Below are positions 50,264 to 63,919 of a DNA stretch of 64,000 nucleotides, piece after piece. This stretch comes from Psoroptes ovis (lineage: Eukaryota > Arthropoda > Arachnida > Sarcoptiformes > Psoroptidae), in assembly GCA_002943765.1 (NCBI GenBank), contig PQWQ01000004.1:1798001-1862000 (forward strand), read 5' to 3'. Under the pieces are notes generated by a model that saw only the letters and a list, made by a program, of their open reading frames with translations, had not been told where the DNA came from and did not search any database. How positions within the stretch are numbered: the first letter of the stretch is position 1; every line of letters starts with the position of its first letter. The position numbers were made by a program, and so were the translations under genes.

Positions 50264-53200
50264 ATGTTTTATTCAATTTTAGTTTGGAAAAAAATAGCAA
50301 AGAAAAATATGTATTGCTCAAGGTGTCGTGATCAATACTATTACGATTATTATTATAATTATCATCATCATCATCATAATTATTTCAAACAAACAAATCA
50401 ATATTTTTTAAAAATTAAAAATCAAAGAAATAATAATAATAATAATAATTCAAATTATCAATTTGGTTGTGATAATGTTGGTTGTTGTTTAAATGGCAAT
50501 AATAATAAAAATATTGAAACAATATTGAATGAAAATTTTGATAATTGTTATAATAATTATCATGATAATCATTTAATTACAATTAATAATAATAATAATA
50601 ATGATATAAATTTGGAACAAATTTTAATTGAAAAAATGCAATCAATTTCTAATTGTTCATACGATAATAATGATGGTGAAGAATCATTATGGATATTAAC
50701 AAAAACAACAACAGTTAATAATAGAAAATCGATGAGATCGATAGAAAATTATCATGAAAATGAATGGGAAAGATGTTCATCATCATCACCACAAATGCAA
50801 CATCGGCAGCAATATATGAACAATAAACTCATAGGTTGTTTCAATACTAAAACAAATAATAATAATCATGCTAATAATGAACAAAAAAGGCCTAAAATAG
50901 AAAATATGATAACATCAAAAAACAATAATGCGTATAATGGGATAAATTCTAATTTCAAATCGATAAACATAATGACAAAATTATTAATAATAATCATTTC
51001 AATAATAATGTTATCATCATCAGCATCATCGACAGCAATATCATCAAAATTATCATCATTCACTAAACCGTCATTAATAATTGATAATGATACTAATGAT
51101 AATTCCAAAATAATTCGACCTTTATCATTGCGATCAATTATTGATTGTAAACAAAATAATCGAATACAATCATTCAATTCAACATTATCACCCACCACAT
51201 CCGCACCTTTAGCAATAATGTCCCAACCATCCGCCAATCAAGGTAAATATTTGATTTAATATTATTAATTCTGATGAATTTTAGTCTCATAATTGAACGA
51301 ATTTGATTAAATGCATTTATATGCAAAATTTTTATCATTCTGCGCAGACAAATCAATTGAAACATTCGATACGATTGCAATTAAACAAAAATCTATGAAT
51401 GATAAGACAAATTCTAAGAATAATATTGAAAAATCTCCAAGATTTCGTAGAGATTTAGCATCAAATAATAATAACAATGTTAATGATCATAATAACAGTG
51501 ACCGATTAATGAAATTGCTAACGCTGATGAAATTGGTAGACAATAATAACCATAAGAAAAATGTATTGGAATGGCCACAACAACAACAACAACAATTATC
51601 ATCATTTATCATACATTCATTAGCTAAACGAATTCCGTTGATTCCATTTGTTACATTTTTAAATTCCCGAAATGGTAATATTAATAATTTAGATGATGTT
51701 TCAAGTGCTGAAAGGCGATTAGATGAACAACATTCCATGACTAAAAAAAATTATATTAATCAAAATTTATGGATTAAACGTCAAAAACCATCACCGCAGT
51801 TATTCAACGATTTATGGCTGCATAAATATTTGAATTCAATACGATCATCGTTGAAATCCTCAGATGAATCGCAAGTAAATAATGAGATTAATGATGATAA
51901 TGTAGAAAGATCAAACATGATCCCGATGAAACAAACACGTGATTATAATGCAGATAATTATAATAATAACAATAATTATAATGGTAGAAAGATTAATACA
52001 AATATGAATAATTATAAATATCGTTATAATTATTATGATTATAATAATTATAATAATCGTAAATGGCTTCAAAAACAGCGACAATTACAATTACAGAAAC
52101 AATTAATTAAACAACGAAAACAGCAATTGATGAAGCAAAGTTATAATTATTATCACAATAATAATAAAGGTTATCGACCATATACCGATAATAATGATAA
52201 TATCAATGATGGGAACATGAATAAATATCGATCTAAACAACGACAACGACAGCGTTATCGTTATATGAATAATAATAATAACAATAAATATTATAATTAC
52301 AAATCCAATATGAATAAACAGCGAGAGAAATTTCTAAAATTAAAGCAATCATCCGATGAATTAATCAAAAATAATCACGATGATAATTTAATCAATCAAA
52401 CAACATCCGACAACAATGAAATGTCGACAACAGAAACATCCATAATAACTGCCATTGATAATGATAATTTTATGAATAATATAAAACAATCAAAATTATC
52501 GAATCAAATATCAACAACATCGAAATCGAATAATACAAATCGTAATCGTACAAAAGGTTGGCGTAAAAATTTAAAAAATAAAAATCGTAATGGAAATAAA
52601 TGGAAAAATCGTATGACAATCAATTCAAATACCAACAATAATAACAATAAAAATGATACAATAATTGAATTGATAAATACAACAACCGAATCAACAATGA
52701 ATATTAATAATAATAATGACAATAACAATAATGAAAATGGAAATTTAATTAGGAATTCATTCGATGATTCAATCAATAACAACAACAATAATAATAATCG
52801 GATGCAAATGATTGTCAATCAACAGCGTCCATCTGATCGTAAACCGATTTATGGTGTTGCAAAAAGCCGTTCACAAAGACATTTAAATACTAATAATAAC
52901 GATAATCAAAATTTAGATAATATAAATGTCAACAACAATAATAATGATGATGATGGAAAACTATATGATGTACCACAAATTGGTAAGTGATAAACATTTG
53001 ACATTTTACATCATTTTCATTTGATTTTTTGTTGTTGTTGTTATAATGATCATTATTATTATGACTATTTCCCTAACATTTAAATAAATGTATTCATATC
53101 TTGCTTGTGGCCATTTGTTTGGTTCAATTTTCAATTATTATTTTTGCTTTTTTACATGTTATTTGACTATTATTCGCATTCATATTCATTTATTTATTTA

Positions 53201-54315
53201 TTCATAAGATGATGTTTCATTTCATTTTGTTGCATCATTTCAATGTAACTCATAACATAAATCAATCATTGGACCGAAAATAGAAAAAAAAATCAATTCA
53301 ATTATTTATTTGGCTTTAAATGTTTATGATGATGATTGTATTGTATATTATTCATCATATGAATAATTGAATTTGTTTACTTTATCTAAATGAAATGACT
53401 GAAACGATATTTTAATTTGAAATTTTTCAACATTCATTTATTGTTGACAACATTTGTTGTCATTTCTACTCAAAGAAATGTTTTTCAATTTGAGTTTTTT
53501 GAAATTTTTCAAAATTTTCTATGAATTTTCTGAATTTTTCCTGAATTTTCCATTGAATTTGTTGAAATTCTATTGTAGTGCATTGAAAATTCAAAGAAAA
53601 ATCTCTGAAAATTCAAAAACTCAAAAATTGAAAAAAATTTCTTATACCTTAATATACCATCATCATTGATCATTCATCCTCAATGAATGATGATAAATTA
53701 TTGAATTTCAACTAAATAAAAAATCATTGAAAGATCGATAAAATTTCTCTTGAAATTCAATGAAATCGAAGCGAAGCGAAAAAAGTGTAAGTATATGAAT
53801 ACAATTGATGATGAAAATCGCAGAGTTTCAAAGAAAGAAATTTCATGTGGAAATGTTCATATTTCACATTTTTCGAGATGAACGAGCAAAAATATTAGCG
53901 AAAAATAATATTTCTGAAAAGAATTCAGTTAAAAATAGAGAGGTAGAAGAAAAATAAAATAGAAAAACAAGAAATCAAAAATGTCACGCTAATTCCTTGA
54001 ACATTTTCATTGAAAATAACCAAAAGAAAAAAATTTAACAAATTCCATATTTCCGTGATCATGGACAATTAAAATAAAACTTTTTCTTAAAAATTATTTT
54101 TTGATTTATAAATTTTTCATGATAAATTATTCTTTGTAGAAAAGGTTCATATACAAAGATATGTACAAGATGCTAATGATGCTGCTGCTGATAATGATGA
54201 TACTGATAATAATGATATACAAAGGAATCAAATTCCATTTCATCTCCTTATTCTGATATATTCATCATTTTTGAATGAATTAATGATATTGAAGATGATA
54301 TCGAGTATAATATAG
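50264..54315 (+). CDS. Asn/Tyr-rich membrane or secreted proprotein, 3' exon tentative
   Basis: Unrecognised protein. Exons 50264-51242 and 51348-52982 are strong: matching phase, GTAAAT and GTAAGT donors, CTGCGCAG acceptor. A tentative last exon, 54140-54315, follows TTCTTTGTAG in the right phase and would give 929 aa ending at TAG. A hydrophobic helix (MTKLLIIIISIIMLSSSAS) begins at about residue 237. Either the protein is type II with a long Tyr/His/Asn-rich cytosolic part, or translation starts at the ATG at 50972 and the helix is a signal peptide. Downstream are a furin site RFRR (about 358-361) and further dibasic sites (LAKRIP, AERRLDE, WIKRQKP), as in secreted proproteins. The segments between the sites (PLIPFVTFLNSRNG; PQLFNDLWLHKYLNSIRSSL) are the least repetitive. 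The remainder is Asn/Tyr/Arg-rich and basic. No known domain is visible. More 3' exons cannot be excluded. Confidence 0.68.
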
Positions 54316-55576
54316 CATCATATTAGCCATTTTTATCCTTATTGTTATTATTATCAATGATATTTATATCTTTATATCTGTATGATAATGATGATGATCA
54401 TCATTGAACTTTTGTTATTTTTTATCTGGAAAATAATAATAGTATTTTATTCAATAAGAATCATTATTATAATTGCTTATTATTATTATTATTATTATTA
54501 TCATCTCAGCTTGAAAATATTTCCAAGATTATTCTATGAATTTTTCTTATTTTATTTTGGCTATCCTGAAGATTAAAATAGATGTGAAAATGAAAAAAAT
54601 GAATTTGGTGCAAAATTTTTCATGAATTCATCATTATCATTATTATTATTATTAGTATCATCAAATAAAGATTAGAATCGATACAAAATATTTTCATAGA
54701 TTCATCATAAATGTACGATTTGACTTCGGGAAAAAATTGCTGTTTCATTCAAGTCTATGTCCATATGCGGATGATTACTGTGAAAATATATCCATGAAAA
54801 TACATATGAATGATATTTTCAAATGTTGATTTGAAAATCAAATAAAAGTTTTTTCCATTCTATTTCATTCATTTTTTCAAGGAAAACATTTCTTGTTATT
54901 ATTCCAATAATAATAAAAATAATGATGATATAATAATGATAATATCATTCAACTTATCAATTCATTTTATATGTAATATTAATTTGTTATGAAAAAAATG
55001 AATTACTTGCAATAATGACAATAAAATAAAATATAATATTACAAGTATCAAAATTTAACAAGTTCAAACACATTTATAATATTAAATTGTTATTTTCATT
55101 GTTTTTAAATGAAAAGTTTTAAAGTTTTTCATTTTTCTCATTCATTTCTCATTTTCATCATATTTTTCATGTTGAATTTATCAAAAATACATGATATTTA
55201 TTTTTAAAATTTGTGTTTTGAGAATTTTTTTCTGAGAAAAAATTTTCTTTAAAAATTTCATGGGCAGATCCCATTGAAATACAATTGGATTTTATTTTTT
55301 TCCCAGAAAAAAAAATTCTCCACGATACTTAAGATCGAAATTTATTCAAGCTTTTCGAGTGAGGTCAAACAAAGTAAAATCATTATTATCATCCGCATCA
55401 TCATCATCATCGTCGGATATTTGATTTTTCGATCAAAATCTTAACAGAAATGAATCGGTTTTGGTTGTAATTTTGCTCAATTGTATGGTGAATATTCCGA
55501 TGAGAGGCGAGTAGTTTCTGTTTGTGTGTAGGATGAGCGCCGATAAATTCTTGAATAATATTTATTTTTTATTTTG

Positions 55577-55650
55577 TTGTAAATATTTACGAAGAAAATT
55601 TTTCGGACAGTTCAAGAGATTCTTTGAATTTCTTCGAAAAATATTTACAA
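55577..55650. repeat. 74-base imperfect hairpin
   Basis: Outer arms TTGTAAATATTT (55577-55588) and AAATATTTACAA (55639-55650) are perfect inverts. After a 2-3 base internal loop, GAAGAAA (55591-55597) pairs with TTTCTTC (55629-55635). The loop is about 31 bases. The size is near that of a pre-miRNA hairpin, but AT-rich DNA forms such structures often. Confidence 0.55.
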
Positions 55651-58600
55651 TTTTTTCGAAGAAAATGGATAATAAAACATCATACAATGATTGAGATAAT
55701 GAATAAACACTGAAACTCTGAAACTGAATTACCGAATTCCGTCATTGGTTTTTGAAAAATAGAAAAATTTATGAATAGAATATGACAGTTTCAAGGTTCA
55801 GTTTGTTTGTTTAAGCCTTCATTTTTCCAGCCTTTAATTTAATGGAGAAAAATATGTGTTTTCTTTACTCATCATCTCATTTTTCCTCTAATTTTCTCAA
55901 TTAAGGTTAATTGTATTATATGTGTGTACAGATATTCAATATATCTCATGAGAGATTATCTGTATCGCTGTAACTGTCTTTGAAACGGAGAAATTTTCAA
56001 ATAAAAAAACATTGAAAATGACAAATATGAATGTTCATATTACTGTCTATGTTTCATACGTAAAAAATGTTTTGCGTATCATGTTTACGTCTGAAAAAAA
56101 ACAAAAATTAACCCTTTTCATGAATATGTCATCGTTACGACAAAAATGATAGCGAAATGAAAAATATCTACTTTTCTTTCGAAGATGTCTGAGATGTTTT
56201 CCTCACATATTCTCCCACACAATAATTTGACAATAGAACACGAAAATTTTGGACACTTTCATCCTTGTATGATATGAAAAATTTCAAAAAGAAATAAATA
56301 GGAAAAAATTCAAATTGACAAAATGTATTCGAGATTTTATTTGATAATGTTACAATATTTATATATGTGTGTACAACGATTAAAAGTTTCAAGTCTTCAA
56401 TTTAGTTTTTTTGTGTGTAATTTCGTATAATAAGTGTGGGTTTATCGTATGAATAAATGTTTAATTCAATTAAAAACATTCAAGCAATTAATTGAAAATG
56501 TTTTTTTCACAATTTTGAATGATAGAAAAAGATAGACGAAAAAGAAAGAAAACAAATTATCATTATTATTGTTGAATATATAAACAATTCGAAATGTGAA
56601 ATGATTCGTGAGATGAATGTTTCAAGTTTTTTATTTTTATTCTTAATTTCATTTCTATTCTGACAGAATTTTCGTATACAAAAAATACATGTAAATACAT
56701 GTAAAGCAAGTAAATGTAAACATTTTGACATTTTTTTCTCTCTTTTTTTCTCGATTCTTATGTCTATTCTTAGTGTATTCATCGAAGGTTTGATCTTGAA
56801 ATGTATTTTTAATCAAGAATAGACAGAATTGAAAAGAGAATAGAACCAAACTAGTAACAATCAATTTCCTATTTCTACAATTTCTACATTAGCCAAAGTT
56901 TCAAATTTGTATCGAATCTATACTATAGATTAGACATGAAAATCTACGAAATAAAATATTTTTTCCAAAGCATTTCCCGTTATAATTTTACAATTGAATT
57001 GAAATTGTTTATTTCAAAACAAAGAACATGATTTTGATTGATGATTTAAAAGAGAAAAAAGTGAGAAAACAACAAATAAATGGATAATCTTTGATAAAAA
57101 AATAGTTTTCACATTTTTTTACAAGTAAAATAAATCGATAACAAGATTATCGATATCATCTTTGATCACATGTTTTGTTTTTGTTATTGATTCGTTTTAC
57201 ATTAATTCCGAATGCACAAACAGATAAACACAATAAAACGAAATATTTTTTTAAAGTATTTGAATTCTTCTTGTTTGTATCTTCTGGGACAAAGACCTTT
57301 GAGAATGGAAATTTTTTCATGAAAAAATTGTCATCATTCATTTTCAATGAAATGAACAATTATGGCTATTGATACATCTTTTTTTCATTTTTGTTTATGA
57401 CAATTATCCAACGAACAAATATTGAGAAACAAAAAAATTATCATCCGATGTACATCCATGATGATCTATACGTTTTTCGACGTCATTTATTTCAATTTTG
57501 AAATTATCAATTTATATTCTGGATATACACAGACACACATGCAGATATGTGATATGCAGATATACGGCACTATTTTAGGCGTTTTTCGTATCGTTTTTCC
57601 GGTTGAAATCTGTGTGTTTGAGTGTTAAGAATTGCTTTTCTTATCGGATATATTCTTATATATTTGCTTCAATATTTTCGACTGATAAAATCATTTAACA
57701 TAGAATAACTTTCTTCGTATTACACATTTTGGATTATCAATTATCATCAATTGAATATTATCGATCATTTATTTATTCATTCTCATATAATTCACTTATT
57801 TATTTATTAGTTTAAGTTTTTTCTCAGAAAATACAAACTTTATTTGTTGATAAACACATATAATTGCATTTGTACATAATACATAAGCACAGGAGCTCAT
57901 CGAATTTGTATCGTGAAAAACAAAAAAAAAGCCAAGATTAAAATACTTCATTATATTTGTTCGATCGTTCATTCATTCATTGATTTCATTTTGAGCTTGA
58001 TAAGATCCAAACAAAATTTTTTTATTCTGCTTAAACTCTTGGTATTATCATTATTATTTTTAGTTTTTACTATTTTTCCGTTATCATCATAATCATTTGT
58101 ACCCTTAAGATGTTTATATTCTTCTCTATTTTTTTAACGTAGATTAAATAATGATAATCAAACAATAAAAGACATCCAAATATATTTATTTGAAATGATA
58201 AACTAAATTAAACATGATCAAAAAAAAAGAAAGAAAAAGTGAAATGATAATGATGAAAAATTTATTGCAAATTATTGAAATACAAATAATTCCAGTGCCA
58301 AATATTGTTTATAAAAATAGAGCTAAAAAATCATGTATTGAATTTATAATTATTTTTTTCATTCATTGATTATCATTATCAATGTTTGCACTGTAGCATC
58401 CGATATTTTGCAAAGAATTTTTGCCAATTTTTCATTGAAAAATTCATTCTTACAAATGGCAAATGGAATTAAGAAATTTCTTTTAGTTTCTATACTTTTC
58501 AAATATAAGGAAAAATAAAGGAAGAAAAATAAAACTCGAATCAATCATTTGATTAATAATTATCATGATATTCATTGAAATGTTGATGTTTGTATTGAAT

Positions 58601-59313
58601 AAATATTGTTAATTGTTGTGACATTTTTGATGTTTAAAGTATTAATATTCGACATTCAACTTTGAAAATTAAACATTCAATATTGAACTTTAAGACTGTC
58701 AATTCATTCATTAATTCGATGATAAATCAATTTGAAATTCCAATTATCTTCATTTTAGTGCATTGTTTTTATATTTATTTATAAATATTTATCAATATCA
58801 TTTCAGAATAACAAGTAAATCTATCAATCTATTGAATTCATACACATTTCTATGTGTATCGCTCATTTTTTTCATGAAAATTTTTTCTTTAATCAGAATC
58901 AATGAATTTAAATACAATTTTTTTCTCATTTCAAAGGTCAATAAAACATTTTTTTTGTCTTATAAATTATTTAATACACTGAAAATTCCTTAAATTTTTT
59001 CAGTTAATAATCTGATTCTAAATTTAATATAAAGGAAAAAAATGTAATTTGATCCTAGTAAATGCCAGAAATTTTCATCTTGATAATTCTTAATATATAA
59101 ATGTGAAATTGATTCTTAATACATACATCCGAAAAAACATCGATATGAATTATTATTATAATTGAATTTCTGATATTATATTTTTTTTATCGTAATCAAA
59201 CGTGTTTTGTATTGATAATTATTTTGAATCATAATTTTTTTTCTTAATCATTTTTTAAGATTTCAATTTTTTTCCTGGTTATATTATGTTATTTTTCAAT
59301 TTTATTTAATTTT

Positions 59314-59459
59314 GCCCCCATTTTTCTATGAACGTATTTGTTGAAATGATTTTCCAATTATTTTTGTTTCATTTTAGAGATGCTCATCATCTCTCATTCA
59401 TTATCATTTAACACAATTACATTTATTTTTTTCGAGAAAAATATGAAAAAAATGGGGGC
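59314..59459. repeat. Nested concentric inverted repeat
   Basis: Perfect 12-base outer arms GCCCCCATTTTT (59314-59325) and AAAAATGGGGGC (59448-59459). At the centre is a second hairpin with 7-base arms AGAGATG (59376-59382) and CATCTCT (59388-59394). The two centres coincide within 2 bases. The C/G-rich arms stand out from the AT background. Confidence 0.6.
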
Positions 59460-59606
59460 GGATATAAATTCATTTTCCATTATATATTCAACAATATTTT
59501 TACTGATTAAATTTAATGATGATATATGCGTGTCTATTGATATTTCATGGACAAAATAATCATTTCATTGTATGATTATTATTATTTATATATTCTCTTC
59601 TTAGGT

Positions 59607-59630
59607 GATATAAATATATATATTTATATC
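59607..59630. repeat. 24-base perfect palindrome
   Basis: The half GATATAAATATA is followed directly by its reverse complement TATATTTATATC. Confidence 0.9.
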
Positions 59631-61412
59631 ATTATTATGATTATTATCATCATTTCTAGATAACAACTAACTTTAAACGACTGAATGATAATGATAATGA
59701 TAATAACAATAATGATAAAAAAAGAAATGAATTAAGATGAATAAAAAATAAACAATAACGATATTCTACAGAGATTTAATCCTATCTTTACCAAATAGAA
59801 AAAATAAAATCAATTGAATTTTACAGAAAAAAAGTAGAGAAAATATTATATATTTTCATTTATATAAGAAATGAATGTATGTAAAATTCCGCTTAATAAA
59901 CATGTCAAATAATTCATTTGTATTAGGCTTTACGGTTTTTTTTTTCGTTTTTTTTTCGTTATTTGTTTCACAGAATCCCTACGGTGTAACTATATTTTTT
60001 TTAGTTTATTTTTTCGTTTATTTGCTTTGAACGAAAAAAAAAACAAATAAAAACAAACCCAAAATGAAATTGAATATAAAATTTAAAATGATGATAATAC
60101 AATAATAATAATAATAATAATCATAATAATAACTGTAAAAATGGCAAATATCACCATAAGAAAAGAAAGTAAATTCTTCAATGAATGAATGAAATATCAC
60201 ATATATTAACATTTAACAAAGGTAAAATTTTAAATTTAAATTTCAAGTAAATTTTCTTCGACCTTTTCGAAAATGAGATATGAAATATTATTACTATTCC
60301 ATGGCCGCCACAAAAAAAAATAATGAAAATTTCAATCATTTGCAGCTTTTTTACCTCCATTTTTTGGTTGTTATCCGTTTGTTTTCTAAGCAAACAATTA
60401 TTCTCATTTTAATAAAGTTTATTTCAGTGAAAAAGCATGAGTATATGGACATGAATACAACGAAAATTCATATATTTTTTCATTTCTAAATGATGAAATA
60501 TTTATGAAAAAAAAAATTTTTTAATTCACAAAATACGAAACATGAAATGAAAATGAAATAAAAAAATGATAAATTTTCATTTTATACATATGATATGAGA
60601 TTATATATCATTTTTTTTTTTTTCATTATATATCATTTCCGACTGACAATAATAATAATAATGATGATGATGATGGAAATATTATTTCGATTTGACATTT
60701 ATTATTTCAAACACAATTTTTTTTCATGTATAAATATTGTATAAACTGAATTCAGAAAAATAAAAATAGAAAATTAATAATATTCATAATTAATAACATT
60801 GATGATGATGATGAAGATAATGGTGATTAAAATGTAAAATTATTTCGCACAAAAAAATTTTCGATGAATTTTTCATGACAAAAAATGAAAAAAATACAAA
60901 ATATTTGAATTCAGCACAATTGAAAGAGAAAATAAGAGTAGAATCATCATTATTTTATGTTTATTTTTATTTTGATTTTAGCTCAATTTTGATTTATTAT
61001 CATTTTCATCATGATTATTATGCGTCCGTCATATTTGTTCTCTATATTTCAATCGCAATCATCATTATCCATGATCATCACATTCATCATGAATTTCAAT
61101 GGGCAAATGAATGAAATGAAATTATGTACGAAAAAATGGATATTTTTCTAAGCAAAAATAAATAAAACCAAAATTGAATGAAAAATCCATATTTCACAAT
61201 ATAGAAATTACTAAAAATATAGCCAAATATTTGTTAAAAATATTTCCGGAAAAAATACAAATATTCAAATATTGATTCAATCAACAATCTGAACAATTGT
61301 CATCATTGTTATTGACGTGTTTGAATCATATTTTTTTTACGCTAAGATAATTTGATTTCAAAGTTTTTTCACTTGTTATTTTTTTTTATTTTTTTGGTTA
61401 ATTTCACTGATT

Positions 61413-61446
61413 TACCATATGCATGCAATAGTTAATACATATGGTA
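61413..61446. repeat. Inverted repeat, 9-base arms
   Basis: TACCATATG at 61413-61421 and CATATGGTA at 61438-61446 are perfect inverts with a 16-base spacer. Confidence 0.85.
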
Positions 61447-63896
61447 TGAATCAAAATTCCAACACATCATGCATTATTCAATAAATTTCAAATTAGGATA
61501 ATAAGAGCTATGTGAATACATGATTAGTGAGTGTATGCGTGTGTGTTTGTGTGTAAATGCATGTAATATGATTGATCTGATATTTCAATTCTTTTTTTTT
61601 CTCGTAGCCATTCTTCGGCTCATTTGAATCAAACTTGATTTATTCAAAATTTACTGCATAAATCAAATTCCAAACACTAATCTTGTGTGTTTTTTTTTCA
61701 GTCTGAGATGTGTTGGTGTGTGTGTTTGTGTGTTCATTAATAATAATCTTGGCATTGAGTAATGGAAAGAGAATCGAAAGAAGAAAAAATACAATAAAGA
61801 TTAACCAAAATAAAAAAAACTTGAAATGAAATTATAATTAAAAAAATCGAAATTCCATTTATGATTATAATCATTTTGTCATTATTATCATCATCATTAC
61901 TTTGCAATTGATTTAATCATAGAACAAAATATGACGGAAGATAAGATTTAAATTGAAAAGAGCAAAATATTTGTGTTTATATTTGTATTTTATTATATTT
62001 AAGAAAATCCTAAGATAGAATCTTAGCATCGAATCTTCATATATCTATTTTTGAATATTGATAAATAAATACAACGAACTTATACACGCAGTATTTTGTA
62101 TTGAAAATCCTGCTAAGCAAATTTTTTGTACCAAGAATAAGAATAACAAAAACATTAAGAAAAAATACAAACAAAAAAGGCCAGAAATAATCATAAATTC
62201 AATTATTATGTTGTTTAAATTCAATTATTTTCATTAAAGAACGAGAAAAAAGGAAAACTAAGGAAAACTAAATTCCATTTATTTGTAATTTAAATTATTT
62301 ACCGATAAATAAAATAATTGATTGATAGAGTATTAAAATCTTAAATATTCTTTTTGAAAACTAGAAAAAATCTTCAAGTTTATTTCGTATGAAAATAATA
62401 ATAACGATAATGATAATACTGATATCATTTTCAGTCAATTTTATGACTGTTATTTTCAAATTATAATTATTAAATTTAAATGAGCAATTATCGATTTCTA
62501 TCTTTCTTTTTAATTGAGTCTTTATTGAATAATTTATATTCTATATATAATCGATTGTATTCAATAACTTCATATGACATTTTCATTGATAATGTCAATC
62601 GTTTTATTTTTTTATTTTCGGTTTTTTTTTTGAATTCTTTGATGATCATTCCATCATCATCATTTATATCAATCGAAAACTTCAAATATCATATTTATGT
62701 TATTCCTTTAAATACAATCGGTCTGAAAAGAAATATGCAAATCAAATTCTTTTCATTTTTTTTGCATAAAATATATTTGTGTATAAATGTACAGAATAGT
62801 CAATTCATTGACTCATTCAATTCATAAATAATAAAATACTATACAATTTTTAATGAGCCGAAACTAAACTCCAAAAATAATCATTAAATTTTGAATGAAA
62901 ATACGAGAAAAATAATATTGATTCAATCATCAATATTATTATTATGAATATGAATATGAATAATATCATTGTTATTAATAATAAATTGAATCATTAAAAA
63001 TCGAAAATTCAAAATTCCTATTGTATTTTGTATGGATTTATACATTTAAAAATACAAAATTTGAGATATAAATAGATGATGAATACAAAGAACGAGACAG
63101 GGCACATAAATTAATGAATGATACACATTCATTGTGTAGTATTAATTAGTAGATCAATTATGAAGTTATTTATCATTATTTTATCAGTCAGTCATTCATT
63201 TTTTCAATTATAAATTCATCATCATCATTATGATCATGATAACCAAAAGAAAAAGATAATTTATTATGTTGATCATCACCCGTTTAACCGACATCATCAT
63301 CATCGCAACTATTCAACAACATCAAACACCCTCGCATTCATGATTATCAGCGAAATGTTTTTCTCCTGTATCTCATGTATTTTAATCAATTTATACAGCA
63401 GTCATTTGTATTTAGGATTGTTTTTTCTGCATACACTCGGGTGTAACCACATAAATTATGATTTTATCATTAAAATATTCATATATTTCGATTCATAAAT
63501 CAGATTATTTTGTTTTCATTTTCATTTTTTTCATGAAAACAAACAGAAAAATGTGGAATTTTATTTTTAGTAAAATATGAAAAATGAAAAAATTCATCTC
63601 TATCGTGTTTATGTATTTGTTTGAATATGTGTATTTATTTCCGAAATTTTTCTGTTTTTTTTTTTAATTTACTTTTAATTTATTTTAATTTAGTTTCGTT
63701 TCATTCATTTTTGATTCATTAAATTATCAAACTTGAATATCAGATTTTTCTATTTTTCCTATACTTTCAATTCTTTTACTTTGAATTAATTAATTAATTA
63801 ATTTTAAATGAAATGAAAAATGGAAAATACAAATCATTAATCATATTTCTCGTTTCATTCATTTATTTATTTTGAATTTTTTTTGAGATTTTATCT

Positions 63897-63919
63897 GCAC
63901 ACACACACACACACACACA
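63897..63919. repeat. (AC)n microsatellite
   Basis: About eleven tandem AC/CA units near the right edge of the window. Confidence 0.9.

Noticed and set aside
55500..55625. Possible third mariner remnant (TTTTTCGGACAG)
   Set aside because: Only the 12-base core matches and no opposite end was found; explained at least as well by the hairpin described at 55577-55650.
62480..62827. 115-codon plus-strand open frame
   Set aside because: Hydrophobic, T-rich translation without domain, homology or supporting splice sites; likely chance.
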